Numbered from the stretch's first letter, positions 25,991-35,179 are shown. The stretch: 64,000 nt of DNA from an uncultured Bacteroidales bacterium (GCA_900318015.1 ONJB01000010.1:39984-103983); one strand, 5' to 3'. Notes: generated by a model not told the origin, from the sequence alone. Made by a program: numbers and translations.

Positions 25991-28981
25991 TTAGAACTTA
26001 ACCTCGATACCGCCCAGGAACTGCTTGGAGTTACCACCCACACCGTAGGTGAGGTTGGAGTTGATTTCCGGATCGATACCAGTGTACTTGGTGAAGGTGA
26101 GGAGGTTACGTCCGGTGAAGGTAATCTTGAGATCCTTCACGGCATTCTGCCAGCCCAGGAGGACCTTCGGAAGGCTGTAGGCGATCTGGAGGTTCTTCAG
26201 ACGGAGGAAGGAGGCATCCTCGAGGAGGTGGGTGTCAAACTGCATCACGGCGCCCTTGGACCAGTCAGGCCACTTGGCGTCCCGGTGTTCCGGAGTCCAG
26301 AAGTCGGAGACCGCCTTGTTGGTGTTCATGGTGGAGAAGTTGGCCGGGTTGCCATAGAAGTAACCGTCGTTGGACACGAGGTACTTGCCGAGGACATAGG
26401 AGAAGTCAGCCTGCAGGGAGAGGCCCTTCCAGCCGCCGGAGAGGCTGAAACCACCGTTGATCGGAGCGTAACGCTTCTTGCCGGTGTTCTGGGTCAGACC
26501 TTCTGAGTCGAAAACCTTCGTGGTCTTGTCCATGGTCGTGATGTCGGGATCGTCACCCGGGACATACCACATAGGCATACCGTCTTCCGGATCGACACCG
26601 GCATAGATCGGGTTGTAGAACATGACAGGGCTGCCGACCACGTAGGCGATCATGTAGGAGTACATCGGCCAGGTGTGCTTGCCGTCGAACAGCTCGGTCA
26701 CCTTCTGGGCGTTGTAGTTGAACGTGGTGTTGAAACGCATCCAGTAGTCGCGGGTGCGGAGGATATCGAAGCCGAGGGTCACGTCGACACCGGTGTTCTG
26801 GAGGCTGCCCACGTTGTTGGTAGCTTCGTCGATACCGGTGGTGTACGGCTGGGGAACGTCGAGGAGCATCGAGGAGGTCTTACGGAGGTAGTACTCGAGG
26901 TCGAAGTCCAGGAAGTTGAACAGGCGGCCGGTGAGGGCGGTGGTGAACAGGCCCTGGCGCTCCCAGGTGAGGTGGGAGTTGGCCGGCTGGGCGACATGGA
27001 TACCGTTGGCGTCGGCATACTTGCCGGTGGAACCGACGAGGCCGAGGTGGGCGTAGTTGCCGATACCGGCGTTACCCTGGGTACCATAGCTGACCTTCAG
27101 GTTGAGGTCGTTGACGGCGCGGACGTTCTTCAGGAAGTTCTCCTTCTTGAGTTTCCACATGCCGCCGAGGGACCAGAAGAGCGCGTTGCGGACGTCCTTA
27201 CCGAAACGGGAAGAAGCATCGTTACGGATGGTGGCGTCGAAGATGTAGCGGTCCATGAGCGTGTAGTCCAGGTGTCCGAAGAAGGACAGGAAGCGGCTCT
27301 CGGAGTAGCTCTCGCTGACGGAACGGGAATCGGCGGTACCGTCGTTGACACGGGCCAGGCGGTCATCGGTCTGACCGTTGGAGGAGGCGGAGAAGTAGGT
27401 GTAGTAGTTCTCGACACCTTCGTGACCGGCGAGGACGCTGAACTTGTGGTCATCCGTGATCTGGAAGGAATACTCGACGGTGTTGGTGATGTTGGCGGCA
27501 TACTCCAGCGCGCTGGAGTGACCGACGGTGGCGGTACCACCGTTAGCAGCCACGTAGGACGGCTTGGTCAGCCAGTTGTTCAGACGGATATAGCCGTCGA
27601 CACCGGCGCGGGAGACGAACTTGAGGTTGCGGATGGGCTCGATTTCAACGAACACATTGCCGTTCGCACCGTAGCGGTCGTACTGGTCGATATGGTTGTC
27701 CATGTAGTAGGTCGGGGTGATACGGTTCTGGCCCGGGAACTTCTTCTCGTAGACATTGCCGTTCTCGTCCAAGGCCGGATACATCGGGATGAGGAGGAAG
27801 GACAGACCACCGGAAGTGTAGTTGGACATACCGTTGGCGGCGGAACCCCAGTTCGGGTTCTGCTGGGTGTTGGAGAGGCTGAGGTTCAGGTTGACACCGG
27901 TCTTGAGCCACTCGAGCGGGTGGGCCTGCACGTTGGAACGGAGGGTGTAACGGTCGAAGAAGTTACCAGGGGTGTAACCCTTCTGGTGGTACTGGGAGGC
28001 GGCGATCATGTAAGCCACCTTGGAGCCGCCACCTTCGATGGTGAGGTCATTCTGGTACTGCGGATTCCAAAGATCCATCATGTACTTGTACCAGGGGGTG
28101 TCGTAGTTGTAACCCTTGCTCAGGTAGGTATTGTCGATGTAAGCCTGGTCGTGGATACCGGCGCGCACCCAGAAGTCCATCAGTTCGGAGCTGCTCATCA
28201 TGCTCTCATAGAGAGAGGTGTCGGCGAGGGTGGAAACACCCCACTGGCCACGGTAGGTGACGGAAGCCTTGGTGTTGTAGGAACCGCTCTTGGTGGAGAT
28301 GTAGACGACACCGTTCGCAGCACGGGAACCGTAGATGGAGGTCGCGGACGCATCCTTCAGGACGCTGACGCTCTCGATATCGTTCGGGTTCATGTTCATC
28401 ACAGCGGTGCTGGAGGAAGGAATACCGTCGATCACGTAGAGCGGAGTCGTGCTGGCCTCGAGGGAACCGACACCGTGGAGGGTCATGCTCACCGCGTTAT
28501 CACCGGCGATACCGGAATAGGACAGGACGGACAGACCGGCCACCTGGCCCTGGAGCTGGTCGAGGGCGGAGGAAGACGGGGCGTTCTTGATGGTCTCGGA
28601 GTTCACGGTCGAGACGGAACCCACGATGGAGCTGATCTTCTTGGCGGAACCATAGCCCACGGCGATGGCCTGCTCAAGGACCTCAGCGTCGTCCTCGAGG
28701 ACGAAGTTGATGACCGCTCTTCCGTTGACGGGAGCCGAAGCCTCCTTGTAGCCGACGGAGGAAACCACCAGCGTGCCATTGGAAGGGACGGAAAGCGAAT
28801 AGGATCCGTTCGCGAGCGTCGCCGTACCCACGGAAGAGCTTCCCTGGAGCATGACAGCCGCACCGGGAACCGGGTCGCCATTACTGTCCGTAACGGTACC
28901 GGACACCCTGATGTTCTGCGCAAACGCGGAGCCTGCGACCAGAATCATCAAAGATGCGATCATAAGCTTTACTTTTTTCAT
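25991..28981 (-). CDS. SusC/RagA-family TonB-linked outer-membrane transporter (SusC1)
   Basis: 996 aa from the ATG at 28981 (MKKVKLMIASLMILVAGSAFAQ); an in-frame ATG two codons upstream (28987) is also possible. A carboxypeptidase-regulatory-like domain (VSGTVTDSNGDPVPGAAVML, about 25-105) precedes a TonB box region (LEQAIAVGYGSAKK) and the plug (IDGIPSSSTAVMNMNPNDIESVSVLKDASATSIYGSRAANGV region, about 175-235). The 22-strand barrel ends in GGIEVKF. It imports oligomeric nutrients with SusD1 by TonB energy. The leader resembles that of SusC2 (both open ATGCTTATG/TTGCTTATG-AAAAAAGTAAA). The promoter at 29067-29098 lies between possible recombination sites. Confidence 0.95.
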   Translation of the reverse strand: MKKVKLMIASLMILVAGSAFAQNIRVSGTVTDSNGDPVPGAAVMLQGSSSVGTATLANGSYSLSVPSNGTLVVSSVGYKEASAPVNGRAVINFVLEDDAEVLEQAIAVGYGSAKKISSIVGSVSTVNSETIKNAPSSSALDQLQGQVAGLSVLSYSGIAGDNAVSMTLHGVGSLEASTTPLYVIDGIPSSSTAVMNMNPNDIESVSVLKDASATSIYGSRAANGVVYISTKSGSYNTKASVTYRGQWGVSTLADTSLYESMMSSSELMDFWVRAGIHDQAYIDNTYLSKGYNYDTPWYKYMMDLWNPQYQNDLTIEGGGSKVAYMIAASQYHQKGYTPGNFFDRYTLRSNVQAHPLEWLKTGVNLNLSLSNTQQNPNWGSAANGMSNYTSGGLSFLLIPMYPALDENGNVYEKKFPGQNRITPTYYMDNHIDQYDRYGANGNVFVEIEPIRNLKFVSRAGVDGYIRLNNWLTKPSYVAANGGTATVGHSSALEYAANITNTVEYSFQITDDHKFSVLAGHEGVENYYTYFSASSNGQTDDRLARVNDGTADSRSVSESYSESRFLSFFGHLDYTLMDRYIFDATIRNDASSRFGKDVRNALFWSLGGMWKLKKENFLKNVRAVNDLNLKVSYGTQGNAGIGNYAHLGLVGSTGKYADANGIHVAQPANSHLTWERQGLFTTALTGRLFNFLDFDLEYYLRKTSSMLLDVPQPYTTGIDEATNNVGSLQNTGVDVTLGFDILRTRDYWMRFNTTFNYNAQKVTELFDGKHTWPMYSYMIAYVVGSPVMFYNPIYAGVDPEDGMPMWYVPGDDPDITTMDKTTKVFDSEGLTQNTGKKRYAPINGGFSLSGGWKGLSLQADFSYVLGKYLVSNDGYFYGNPANFSTMNTNKAVSDFWTPEHRDAKWPDWSKGAVMQFDTHLLEDASFLRLKNLQIAYSLPKVLLGWQNAVKDLKITFTGRNLLTFTKYTGIDPEINSNLTYGVGGNSKQFLGGIEVKF

Positions 28982-29036
28982 AAGCATTAGATTAGTTAAA
29001 CAAAATACACTATAAAACAATAATAGTTTTCAATCC

Positions 29037-29050
29037 AAAACGACCATTAT
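29037..29050. other. degenerate third crossover-like site (site A) in the SusC1 leader
   Basis: AAAACGACCATTAT matches the exact inverted-repeat sequence of sites B and C at 9 of 14 positions, keeping both inner half-sites (AAACG and CATT). It lies 16 nt beyond the SusC1 -7 box; site C lies 17 nt beyond the SusC2 -7 box. Its central pair is AC on the plus strand, opposite to site B. It may be a recombination site or only shared leader ancestry. Confidence 0.35.
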
Positions 29051-29066
29051 GGGCGGAATGAACTCG

Positions 29067-29098
29067 CAAAGTTCTAAAATAGATTTCAAATATGCAAA
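29067..29098 (-). promoter_or_regulatory. SusC1 operon promoter
   Basis: Minus strand: TTTG (29095-29098), 20 nt, GAACTTTG (29067-29074). The layout and much of the sequence match the SusC2 promoter at 30121-30152 (TTTGCA, same spacing, AACTTTGC). Expected leader is about 75 nt. It lies outside the exact inverted repeats but between sites A and B. The rest of 28982-29374 is AT-rich spacer without a gene I can support. Confidence 0.6.
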
Positions 29099-29374
29099 TA
29101 ATTATTCACAAATGGTTGTTGAAAAGAGCTTGAAGACCATAGGAGTCAGGCATTTACAGGGGAATCGGGAGCCCGTAAAATGTTAATGTCCTTGACGTGC
29201 CAACGTAGAATAATAACGGGACAAGGAATACGCGTGTTTTCAGCAGCATATACCTTTATCATATTGAACGCCATAGTCGATACCGGTCAGATGCAAGATT
29301 CACTTATAAACGGTCATTTATTGGTACTATTTGAAAAGTGAAAAGAAGAATGATTCATTAACAGTTTGACAATT

Positions 29375-29968
29375 ATGACTATTGCTTACATTAGAGTCAG
29401 TACGCAGATTCAGACCGGGCAAGGCCAGCGATTCGAAATCGAGAACTGGAGTGTCCGCTGCGGAATCACGATCAACACCTGGGTGGAAGAAAAAGTGTCC
29501 GGTATGAAAAAACTGCGCGAAAGGACACTCGGAAGAGCGCTCGGAAGAATGAGCAGGGGAGATTTGTTGGTTTGCACGGAGTTATCCCGGCTGGGACGTA
29601 ACATGATGATGGTCATGTCTATTCTGAACTACTGCAGCGAGAAAGGAATCAGGATACAGTCCATCAAGGACAATTTCGAATTGTCCGAATCCCTCCATTC
29701 GAAAATCATCGCTTTCGCGTTCTCCCTAACCTCTGAGATAGAAAGGAACTTGATTTCCCAGCGGACCAAAGAGGCGCTGGCCGCAAGAAGGGCGGCAGGA
29801 AAGAAATTAGGTCGACCCCGTGGAAAAACGAAACAGCGGATCCGTTTTGAAGCAATGCTTGATGATGTTCTCCGGCTGCGGGAGGAAAAAACACCTTATA
29901 ATATCATAGCAGACCAGGTCGGAGTCCACAAAAACACGCTTTACAGGTACCTGAAAGAGGTGTTGTAA
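29375..29968 (+). CDS. Mpi-like serine site-specific recombinase (DNA invertase)
   Basis: 197 aa from the ATG at 29375 (MTIAYIRVSTQ); a TTG at 29366 is less likely. The catalytic domain shows AYIRVST (Arg6/7 and nucleophile Ser near residue 9), VCTELSRLGRN (conserved Arg pair) and FAFSLTSEIERNLISQRTKEALAARRAAGKKLGRPRG, the long E helix. A C-terminal helix-turn-helix (PYNIIADQVGVHKNTLYRYLKEVL) binds DNA. This small resolvase/invertase form closely resembles the B. fragilis global invertase Mpi. It lies between divergent SusC genes and within exact inverted repeats, which argues for a local invertase rather than a transposon resolvase; no transposase or terminal repeats accompany it. Confidence 0.92.
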   Translation: MTIAYIRVSTQIQTGQGQRFEIENWSVRCGITINTWVEEKVSGMKKLRERTLGRALGRMSRGDLLVCTELSRLGRNMMMVMSILNYCSEKGIRIQSIKDNFELSESLHSKIIAFAFSLTSEIERNLISQRTKEALAARRAAGKKLGRPRGKTKQRIRFEAMLDDVLRLREEKTPYNIIADQVGVHKNTLYRYLKEVL

Positions 29969-30120
29969 GAAGTTTGTTAGAATAATTAAATATTTTTGTT
30001 TTAAATCATAAGTGACATTATTCTTTCAATTTAAACCATTCTGCCTGCTTATTGTGTCAAGATTGTTTGTTACTCAAGAAATAACAACCAAAATCATCAA
30101 AGAATGAGCAGTTTATAGAA

Positions 30121-30152
30121 TTTGCAGATTTCGTTTTTGTTTTACAACTTTG
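30121..30152 (+). promoter_or_regulatory. SusC2 operon promoter inside the invertible segment
   Basis: TTTG (30121-30124), 20 nt, CAACTTTG (30145-30152), five of six fixed bases of TAnnTTTG. It ends 17 nt before the right inverted repeat and points outward to SusC2, giving a leader of roughly 90 nt that includes site C. After inversion it would face SusC1. The remainder of 29969-30252 is AT-rich spacer. Confidence 0.65.
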
Positions 30153-30252
30153 CAACCGGAGTAGTAGTGTAAATGACCGTTTAGCAGTGTATTTCGACTA
30201 AAAGGTAAGGAATTATTACCAATTACAATATGTTTAACCAAAGATCTTGCTT

Positions 30253-33200
30253 ATGAAAAAAGTAAAACTGTTCCTGGCGTGCCTGCTGGCTGTCGCTTCG
30301 ACGGCGCTGTGGGCACAGAACATCACCGTCAAGGGAACCGTCTCCGACGCTTCCAACGGTGAGCCCATCGCCGGTGCAGCCGTCGTCGTGCAGGGAAGCG
30401 CCACTTCCTACGCGCTCACGGACGTGTCGGGTGCCTACTCGCTCACGGCTCCTAGAAACGGCGTCCTCGTCGTCAGCAACATGGGTTACAAGACCCAGTC
30501 TGTCGAGGTCAACGGCATGACCGTCGTGAACGTCGCCCTCGAGCCGGACACCGAGTACCTCGACGAGGTCATCGTGACGGCGCAGGGCCTCACGAGAAAG
30601 CAGAAGGCCATCGGTTATTCCGCCCAGGTCCTCAACGACGAGAAGCTGAACATCACCCACAGCCCCGCCATGGGCAACGCCCTGGCCGGCAAGGTGGCCG
30701 GCGCCCAGTTCTGGGGATCCGGCGGTTCCACCTTCAACGAGGGCCGTATCGTCCTCCGTGGTCCGACTTCCTACAACTCCCAGGAAGGCTCCCAGCCGAT
30801 CTATGTGGTCGATGGCGCCATCTACGGCAGCGCCGCCGCCGTTAACATGGACGATGTGGAGAGCATCAATATCCTGAAGGGCCCTGCGGCTACCGCCCTG
30901 TACGGTTCCCGTGGTGCGAACGGAGCTGTGATCATCACCACCAAGCGCGCCGAGGAGGGTTCCTCCTATGTGGAGTTCACCCAGACCACCGCGGCCGAGG
31001 TGTACTACAACCACCTGAACATCCAGAAGCTCTATGGTGGTGGTTCCATGGCCGCCCAGGCTACCGCCCAGTATGACGGTACGGGTGACGTCAATGATGC
31101 CGTCTGGTGCTTCACCAACAACAATATGAAACTCGCCGACGGAACCTTCGTCTATGACTACGGTGAGGACGTGTCCTGGGGCCCGCGCTTCGATGACAAG
31201 ACCCTCTACCGCACCGCCCTCTCCTGGGATCCGACTTCCGAGTACTACGGAAAGACCGACACCTGGAGCTACCGCATGGACATCCGCGACCTGACCCGCG
31301 TCGCCTGGACGAACAATACCAACGTCTCCTTCACGAAGGCCACCCGGGGCATGAACACCCGCGTTTCTTTCAGCAACGTGGACCGTCCCGGTATCTTCTA
31401 CAACTCCAAGGCCGTCCGCCGTTCCTTCAGTATCTCCTCGCAGATCAAGCCCACTTCCTGGCTCACCGCGGACATCAGCTACCGCTACCGTCTCCGCAAG
31501 AACCAGAACGCTTCCACAGAAGGTTATTCCGCCAACGGTAACTACGTGTGCGACTTCATCCAGTGGGGCCACACCAATGTGGACATCTCCACCCTCAAGG
31601 ATTGGCAGCGTCCGGACGGTTCCTGGCGTACCTGGAACATCAAGGGTGCCACTTCGGGTCCCCGTTTTGACGCCGGCAACTTCAGCCTCGCCACGAACTT
31701 CCATGACAACCCGTTCGCTGTGATGGAAAACTACAACCGTATCGGTGTTTCCCAGTATCACTCCATCGCTGCCGACGTTTTTGCGACCCTTCCGTACAAC
31801 TTCCGTCTCGGTGCCCGTATCAACGAGATGATGAACACCGGCAAGGATGAGTACAAGTATGCTTCCGGCTCCATCAACTTCGACCCGTACTTCCGGACGA
31901 ACCAGAGCCAGACCAACGACATCACCGCCCAGGGTTACCTGACCTGGAGCGGCCAGTTCGCCGAGAACCGGCTCGCCATCGAGGCCGCGGCCTTCGCCGA
32001 GACCCGTGCTTACGATTACTACTACATCAACGGCGCGACCAACGGCGGCCTGACCGTGGATGAGTTCTACAACCTGGCGGCTTCCCAGAGCACCTACAGC
32101 GCCAGCAACAGCGAGACCCACTACCGGACCCGTTCGTTCTTCGCCAATGCCACCATCGGCTGGGACGACCTCGTGTATGTGGACGGTTCCATCCGTTACG
32201 ACCTCGACTCCCGTCTGCCGGCCCAGAACAACGGTTACCTCTACGGCGGCGCGTCCCTGTCCTTCATGGTCAGCAAGCTCATCAACGCCCCTTGGCTGAA
32301 CTTCTGGAAGATCCGCGGCTCCCTCGCCCAGGTGGGTTCCACCCTCGGCGCCTACTCCGTGACTCCGGTTTACTCGGTCAACTCCAAGTTCCATGGCCAG
32401 CCGACGATGTCCGAGCCTTCCACCCAGGTGAATCAGAACATCCGTCCGACCATCTCCACCTCCTACGAGGTCGGTACCGAGTTCAAGCTCTTCAACAACC
32501 GCCTCTACGGTGACGTGAACCTCTACCTCAAGAACACCAAGGACGACATCATCAACTCCGGAGTCATCGCCTACTCCGGCTACAGCACCCGTACGATGAA
32601 CGCCGGCCTGGTGCAGAACAAGGGTATCGAGATCCTCCTCGGCGGCACCCCTGTCAAGACCAAGAATTGGGAGTGGAACATCTCCGGCAACATCTCCAAG
32701 AACATCAACACCCTGGTTGAACTCTTCGGCGATCCGGACGACTATTATTCCTGGTATTCCAACCGGTTCTACTACAACTACACCATCAAGTCCCGCGTCG
32801 GCCAGCCGGTCGGTATCATCCAGACGGATGCCCGTTGGAAGACCAACGAGGACGGCAAGCTGGTCCTCCAGAAACTCTCCGGCAACACCGCCGCCGCGAT
32901 CGGTGACGTCCGTCCGGTCTGGGAGGTCAACGAACCCAAGGAAATCGGTAATGTCCAGCCCGACTTCACGGGCGGTTTCAGCACCGACCTCACCTACAAG
33001 AACCTCACCCTGAGCGCCAACTTCGACTTCGTCATCGGCGGTCAGTTCATCTCCTGGACGAACATGTGGGGCCAGGGTTCCGGTCTGCTCGCAGAGTCTG
33101 CCGCGATCAACCCGAAGGGCAACAACATCCGTGAGCCTGTCCAGGTGGGCGGTGGTGTCTACATGGAAGGTGTCGATGCCGACGGCAACGAACTCACCGG

Positions 33201-33534
33201 TTACATGGATGCCTACTACCACTTCTACTACAAGTATCGCTATGGCAACGACTGCTGGCTGTACGACCGTACCTACCTGAAGATGCGCGAACTCTCCGTC
33301 CGCTATGCGGTTCCCCAGCGCCTGGTGGACAAGCTCGGTATCGGCATGCGGAATGTCAGCATCGCCTTCGTCGCCACGAACCCTTGGCTGATTTACTCCG
33401 CCGCCCCGAACCTGGATCCTTCCGAACTCGGTGGCTCCTCCTACAACTTCCTCGAAGGCGGTCAGGCGATCTCCACCCGTACCTTTGGTATCACGCTGAA
33501 GGCTTCCTTCGGCGAAGGTCGTTCCCGTCGCTAG
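30253..33534 (+). CDS. SusC/RagA-family TonB-linked outer-membrane transporter (SusC2)
   Basis: 1093 aa from the ATG at 30253 (MKKVKLFLACLLAVASTALWAQ); the TTG at 30247 is an unlikely start. Carboxypeptidase-regulatory-like domain VKGTVSDASNGEPIAGAAVVV (about 25-105), TonB-box-like LDEVIVTAQGLTRKQKAIG, and plug motif DVESINILKGPAATALYGSRGANG (shortened: NILKGPAATALYGSRGANG, about 215-233) precede the barrel, which ends in GITLKASFGEGRSRR. It pairs with SusD2 32 nt downstream. It is clearly a distant paralog of SusC1, so a different ligand is expected. Its promoter lies inside the predicted invertible segment, so expression is probably phase-variable. Confidence 0.95.
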   Translation: MKKVKLFLACLLAVASTALWAQNITVKGTVSDASNGEPIAGAAVVVQGSATSYALTDVSGAYSLTAPRNGVLVVSNMGYKTQSVEVNGMTVVNVALEPDTEYLDEVIVTAQGLTRKQKAIGYSAQVLNDEKLNITHSPAMGNALAGKVAGAQFWGSGGSTFNEGRIVLRGPTSYNSQEGSQPIYVVDGAIYGSAAAVNMDDVESINILKGPAATALYGSRGANGAVIITTKRAEEGSSYVEFTQTTAAEVYYNHLNIQKLYGGGSMAAQATAQYDGTGDVNDAVWCFTNNNMKLADGTFVYDYGEDVSWGPRFDDKTLYRTALSWDPTSEYYGKTDTWSYRMDIRDLTRVAWTNNTNVSFTKATRGMNTRVSFSNVDRPGIFYNSKAVRRSFSISSQIKPTSWLTADISYRYRLRKNQNASTEGYSANGNYVCDFIQWGHTNVDISTLKDWQRPDGSWRTWNIKGATSGPRFDAGNFSLATNFHDNPFAVMENYNRIGVSQYHSIAADVFATLPYNFRLGARINEMMNTGKDEYKYASGSINFDPYFRTNQSQTNDITAQGYLTWSGQFAENRLAIEAAAFAETRAYDYYYINGATNGGLTVDEFYNLAASQSTYSASNSETHYRTRSFFANATIGWDDLVYVDGSIRYDLDSRLPAQNNGYLYGGASLSFMVSKLINAPWLNFWKIRGSLAQVGSTLGAYSVTPVYSVNSKFHGQPTMSEPSTQVNQNIRPTISTSYEVGTEFKLFNNRLYGDVNLYLKNTKDDIINSGVIAYSGYSTRTMNAGLVQNKGIEILLGGTPVKTKNWEWNISGNISKNINTLVELFGDPDDYYSWYSNRFYYNYTIKSRVGQPVGIIQTDARWKTNEDGKLVLQKLSGNTAAAIGDVRPVWEVNEPKEIGNVQPDFTGGFSTDLTYKNLTLSANFDFVIGGQFISWTNMWGQGSGLLAESAAINPKGNNIREPVQVGGGVYMEGVDADGNELTGYMDAYYHFYYKYRYGNDCWLYDRTYLKMRELSVRYAVPQRLVDKLGIGMRNVSIAFVATNPWLIYSAAPNLDPSELGGSSYNFLEGGQAISTRTFGITLKASFGEGRSRR

Positions 33535-33565
33535 TTTATGGTCAATTTAAATTAGGAGAATGTAT

Positions 33566-35155
33566 ATGAAAAAGATATATGCCCTTTTGACCGCTGTCGT
33601 GGTTGCCGGTCTGTTCTTCAACAGCTGTGAGAAGATCCGGAGTTTCGGTGATATCAACAAGAGTCCGAACTCTCCGTCTACGGCCTTCACGAGCTACATG
33701 TTCACCCAGTCCCAGCGGTATCTCTACTATTTCGTCACGGGTAACGCCACCAACGCGTACGACCCTTGGCAGCAGCAGTGGAACGGTTATCTGGCCGAGT
33801 GCAAGAACAACCAGTACGGCCCGCTGGGCACGACCACTACGTGGGGTAACAGCACGTTCTATCTGACCCCGCTCAAGAACCTCCACTACATCATCGAGAT
33901 GAACGAGGATCCCGAGCAGGTGGATCTCCCGAACGTGACGGCCCTCGGTACGTCCGCCAACCAGATCGCGGCCGCGAAGACCCTCATGGCCTTCTACTAC
34001 ATGACCCTCTCCGACATCGTCGGTCCGATCGTCATCACCGAGGCCTTCCAGGGCTCTTCCGACGATAACTGGACGCCTAAGTACGACACCCAGAAGGAAG
34101 TGTATGACTTCCTTGACGCTTCCCTGAACGAGGCCTACGGCCAGTTCGACACGAGCGGAGACCTGAACGCTTCGGCCGACGCCTGCTTCGGTGGCGATAT
34201 CGCCAAGTGGAAGAAGTTCAACGCTTCCCTCCGCATGCTCGCGGCCATCAAGCTCTGCGACGTGGATCCGGCCACCGGCAAGTCCCGTTTCGCCAAGGCC
34301 TACAGCGACGGCGGCATGACCAGTTCCAGCGACAACTTCAGCCATACGCACGACGACTTGAACTGGAACATGCTCTACTACTGGAACAACCCGACCTATC
34401 CGAGCGCCAGCTTCGCGATGGCTCCGAACTATTTCATCGTGGAACAGATGAAGAAATTCAAGGATCCCCGTATGTTCAAGTATTTCGACATCGAAGGTTA
34501 CCTGGGCCCCCGCGATCCGGAAAAGTTCCCGCGTGATTCCTACGATTCCTTCTATGGTATTCCGCTCGGCCTGAACAGCAATACGGATGTTACGGCCTGG
34601 ACCCCTTACATCTGCTCCGTCGCCAACAAGATGCTGGCCATGGATGCCACCCTGCCCGTGATCACCGCCGCCCGTGTCCTCCTCACCGAGGCCGAGGCCG
34701 CTGCGAGAGGCTGGATTTCCGCCGATGCGAAGACCCTCTACGAGGCGGGTATCAAAGCTTCCTTCGAGCAGTGGGAAGCGGACGGTGCCGATGCTTATGT
34801 CGCCTCTGAGGCCGTCGCGTTCAACGCGGCCAACGCCATCGAGCAGATCGCGCTCCAGCGCTGGATTGCCGGCTACCTGGCCGACGGTATCGAGGCCTGG
34901 TCCGACTGGCGCCGTCTGGATATCCCGAAGCTCCCTGTCGGTCCGGAGGCTGCCAGAAACGGCAACTCGCACTATCCGTATCGTCTCGCCTATTCCACGA
35001 TGCAGGATCCTGAGCTGAACAACGCGCAGTATCAGGAGGCGCTCAAGGATCTCCGCGGCAGCGGTGACAACGTGAGCAGCCGCGTCTGGTGGGATGTCGC
35101 CGACAATACCGAAGGCGTCCTGACCGCCGAGCAGGTCACTCCTCCTTCCTTCTAG
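33566..35155 (+). CDS. SusD/RagB-family nutrient-binding outer-membrane lipoprotein (SusD2)
   Basis: 529 aa. The ATG at 33566 is preferred over 33560 because AGGAG (33554-33558) is better spaced. Lipobox VAGLFFNSCEK. The sequence (NKSPNSPSTAFTSYMFTQSQ, LMAFYYMTLSDIVGPIVITEAF, KWKKFNASLRMLAAIKLCDVD, LLTEAEAAARGWISADAK, EQIALQRWIAGYLADGIEAWSDWRR) fits the SusD-like_2 subgroup rather than the classic RagB/SusD family of SusD1. It should cap SusC2. The terminator follows directly, so the operon is two genes with no enzyme, which leaves the substrate open. Confidence 0.92.
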   Translation: MKKIYALLTAVVVAGLFFNSCEKIRSFGDINKSPNSPSTAFTSYMFTQSQRYLYYFVTGNATNAYDPWQQQWNGYLAECKNNQYGPLGTTTTWGNSTFYLTPLKNLHYIIEMNEDPEQVDLPNVTALGTSANQIAAAKTLMAFYYMTLSDIVGPIVITEAFQGSSDDNWTPKYDTQKEVYDFLDASLNEAYGQFDTSGDLNASADACFGGDIAKWKKFNASLRMLAAIKLCDVDPATGKSRFAKAYSDGGMTSSSDNFSHTHDDLNWNMLYYWNNPTYPSASFAMAPNYFIVEQMKKFKDPRMFKYFDIEGYLGPRDPEKFPRDSYDSFYGIPLGLNSNTDVTAWTPYICSVANKMLAMDATLPVITAARVLLTEAEAAARGWISADAKTLYEAGIKASFEQWEADGADAYVASEAVAFNAANAIEQIALQRWIAGYLADGIEAWSDWRRLDIPKLPVGPEAARNGNSHYPYRLAYSTMQDPELNNAQYQEALKDLRGSGDNVSSRVWWDVADNTEGVLTAEQVTPPSF

Positions 35156-35179
35156 CAGAAGGACCACCCAACAACGATT

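Larger units (their letters stand above)
29307..30183. mobile_element. predicted invertible segment carrying its own recombinase and an outward promoter
   Basis: 877 bp bounded by exact 14-bp inverted repeats: TAAACGGTCATTTA (29307-29320, site B) and its reverse complement (30170-30183, site C). Each repeat is an imperfect dyad (TAAAnGnnCnTTTA) with an asymmetric central pair (GT), the layout of serine-recombinase crossover sites. Inside are the recombinase gene (29375-29968) and a promoter reading out to the right. B. fragilis Mpi sites share, as I recall, ARACGTWCGT; AAACGGTCAT matches it at 8 of 10. Inversion is predicted, not observed. Confidence 0.65.

Noticed and set aside
29375-29968. 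Serine recombinase as a transposon resolvase
   Set aside because: No transposase, terminal repeats or res-like array nearby; Mpi-like sequence and flanking inverted repeats fit an invertase better.
29109-30090. Short GGTTGTT / AACAACC inverted match between the two SusC spacers
   Set aside because: Only 7 bp and not placed relative to either promoter; expected by chance in AT-rich spacers, unlike the 14-bp exact repeats.
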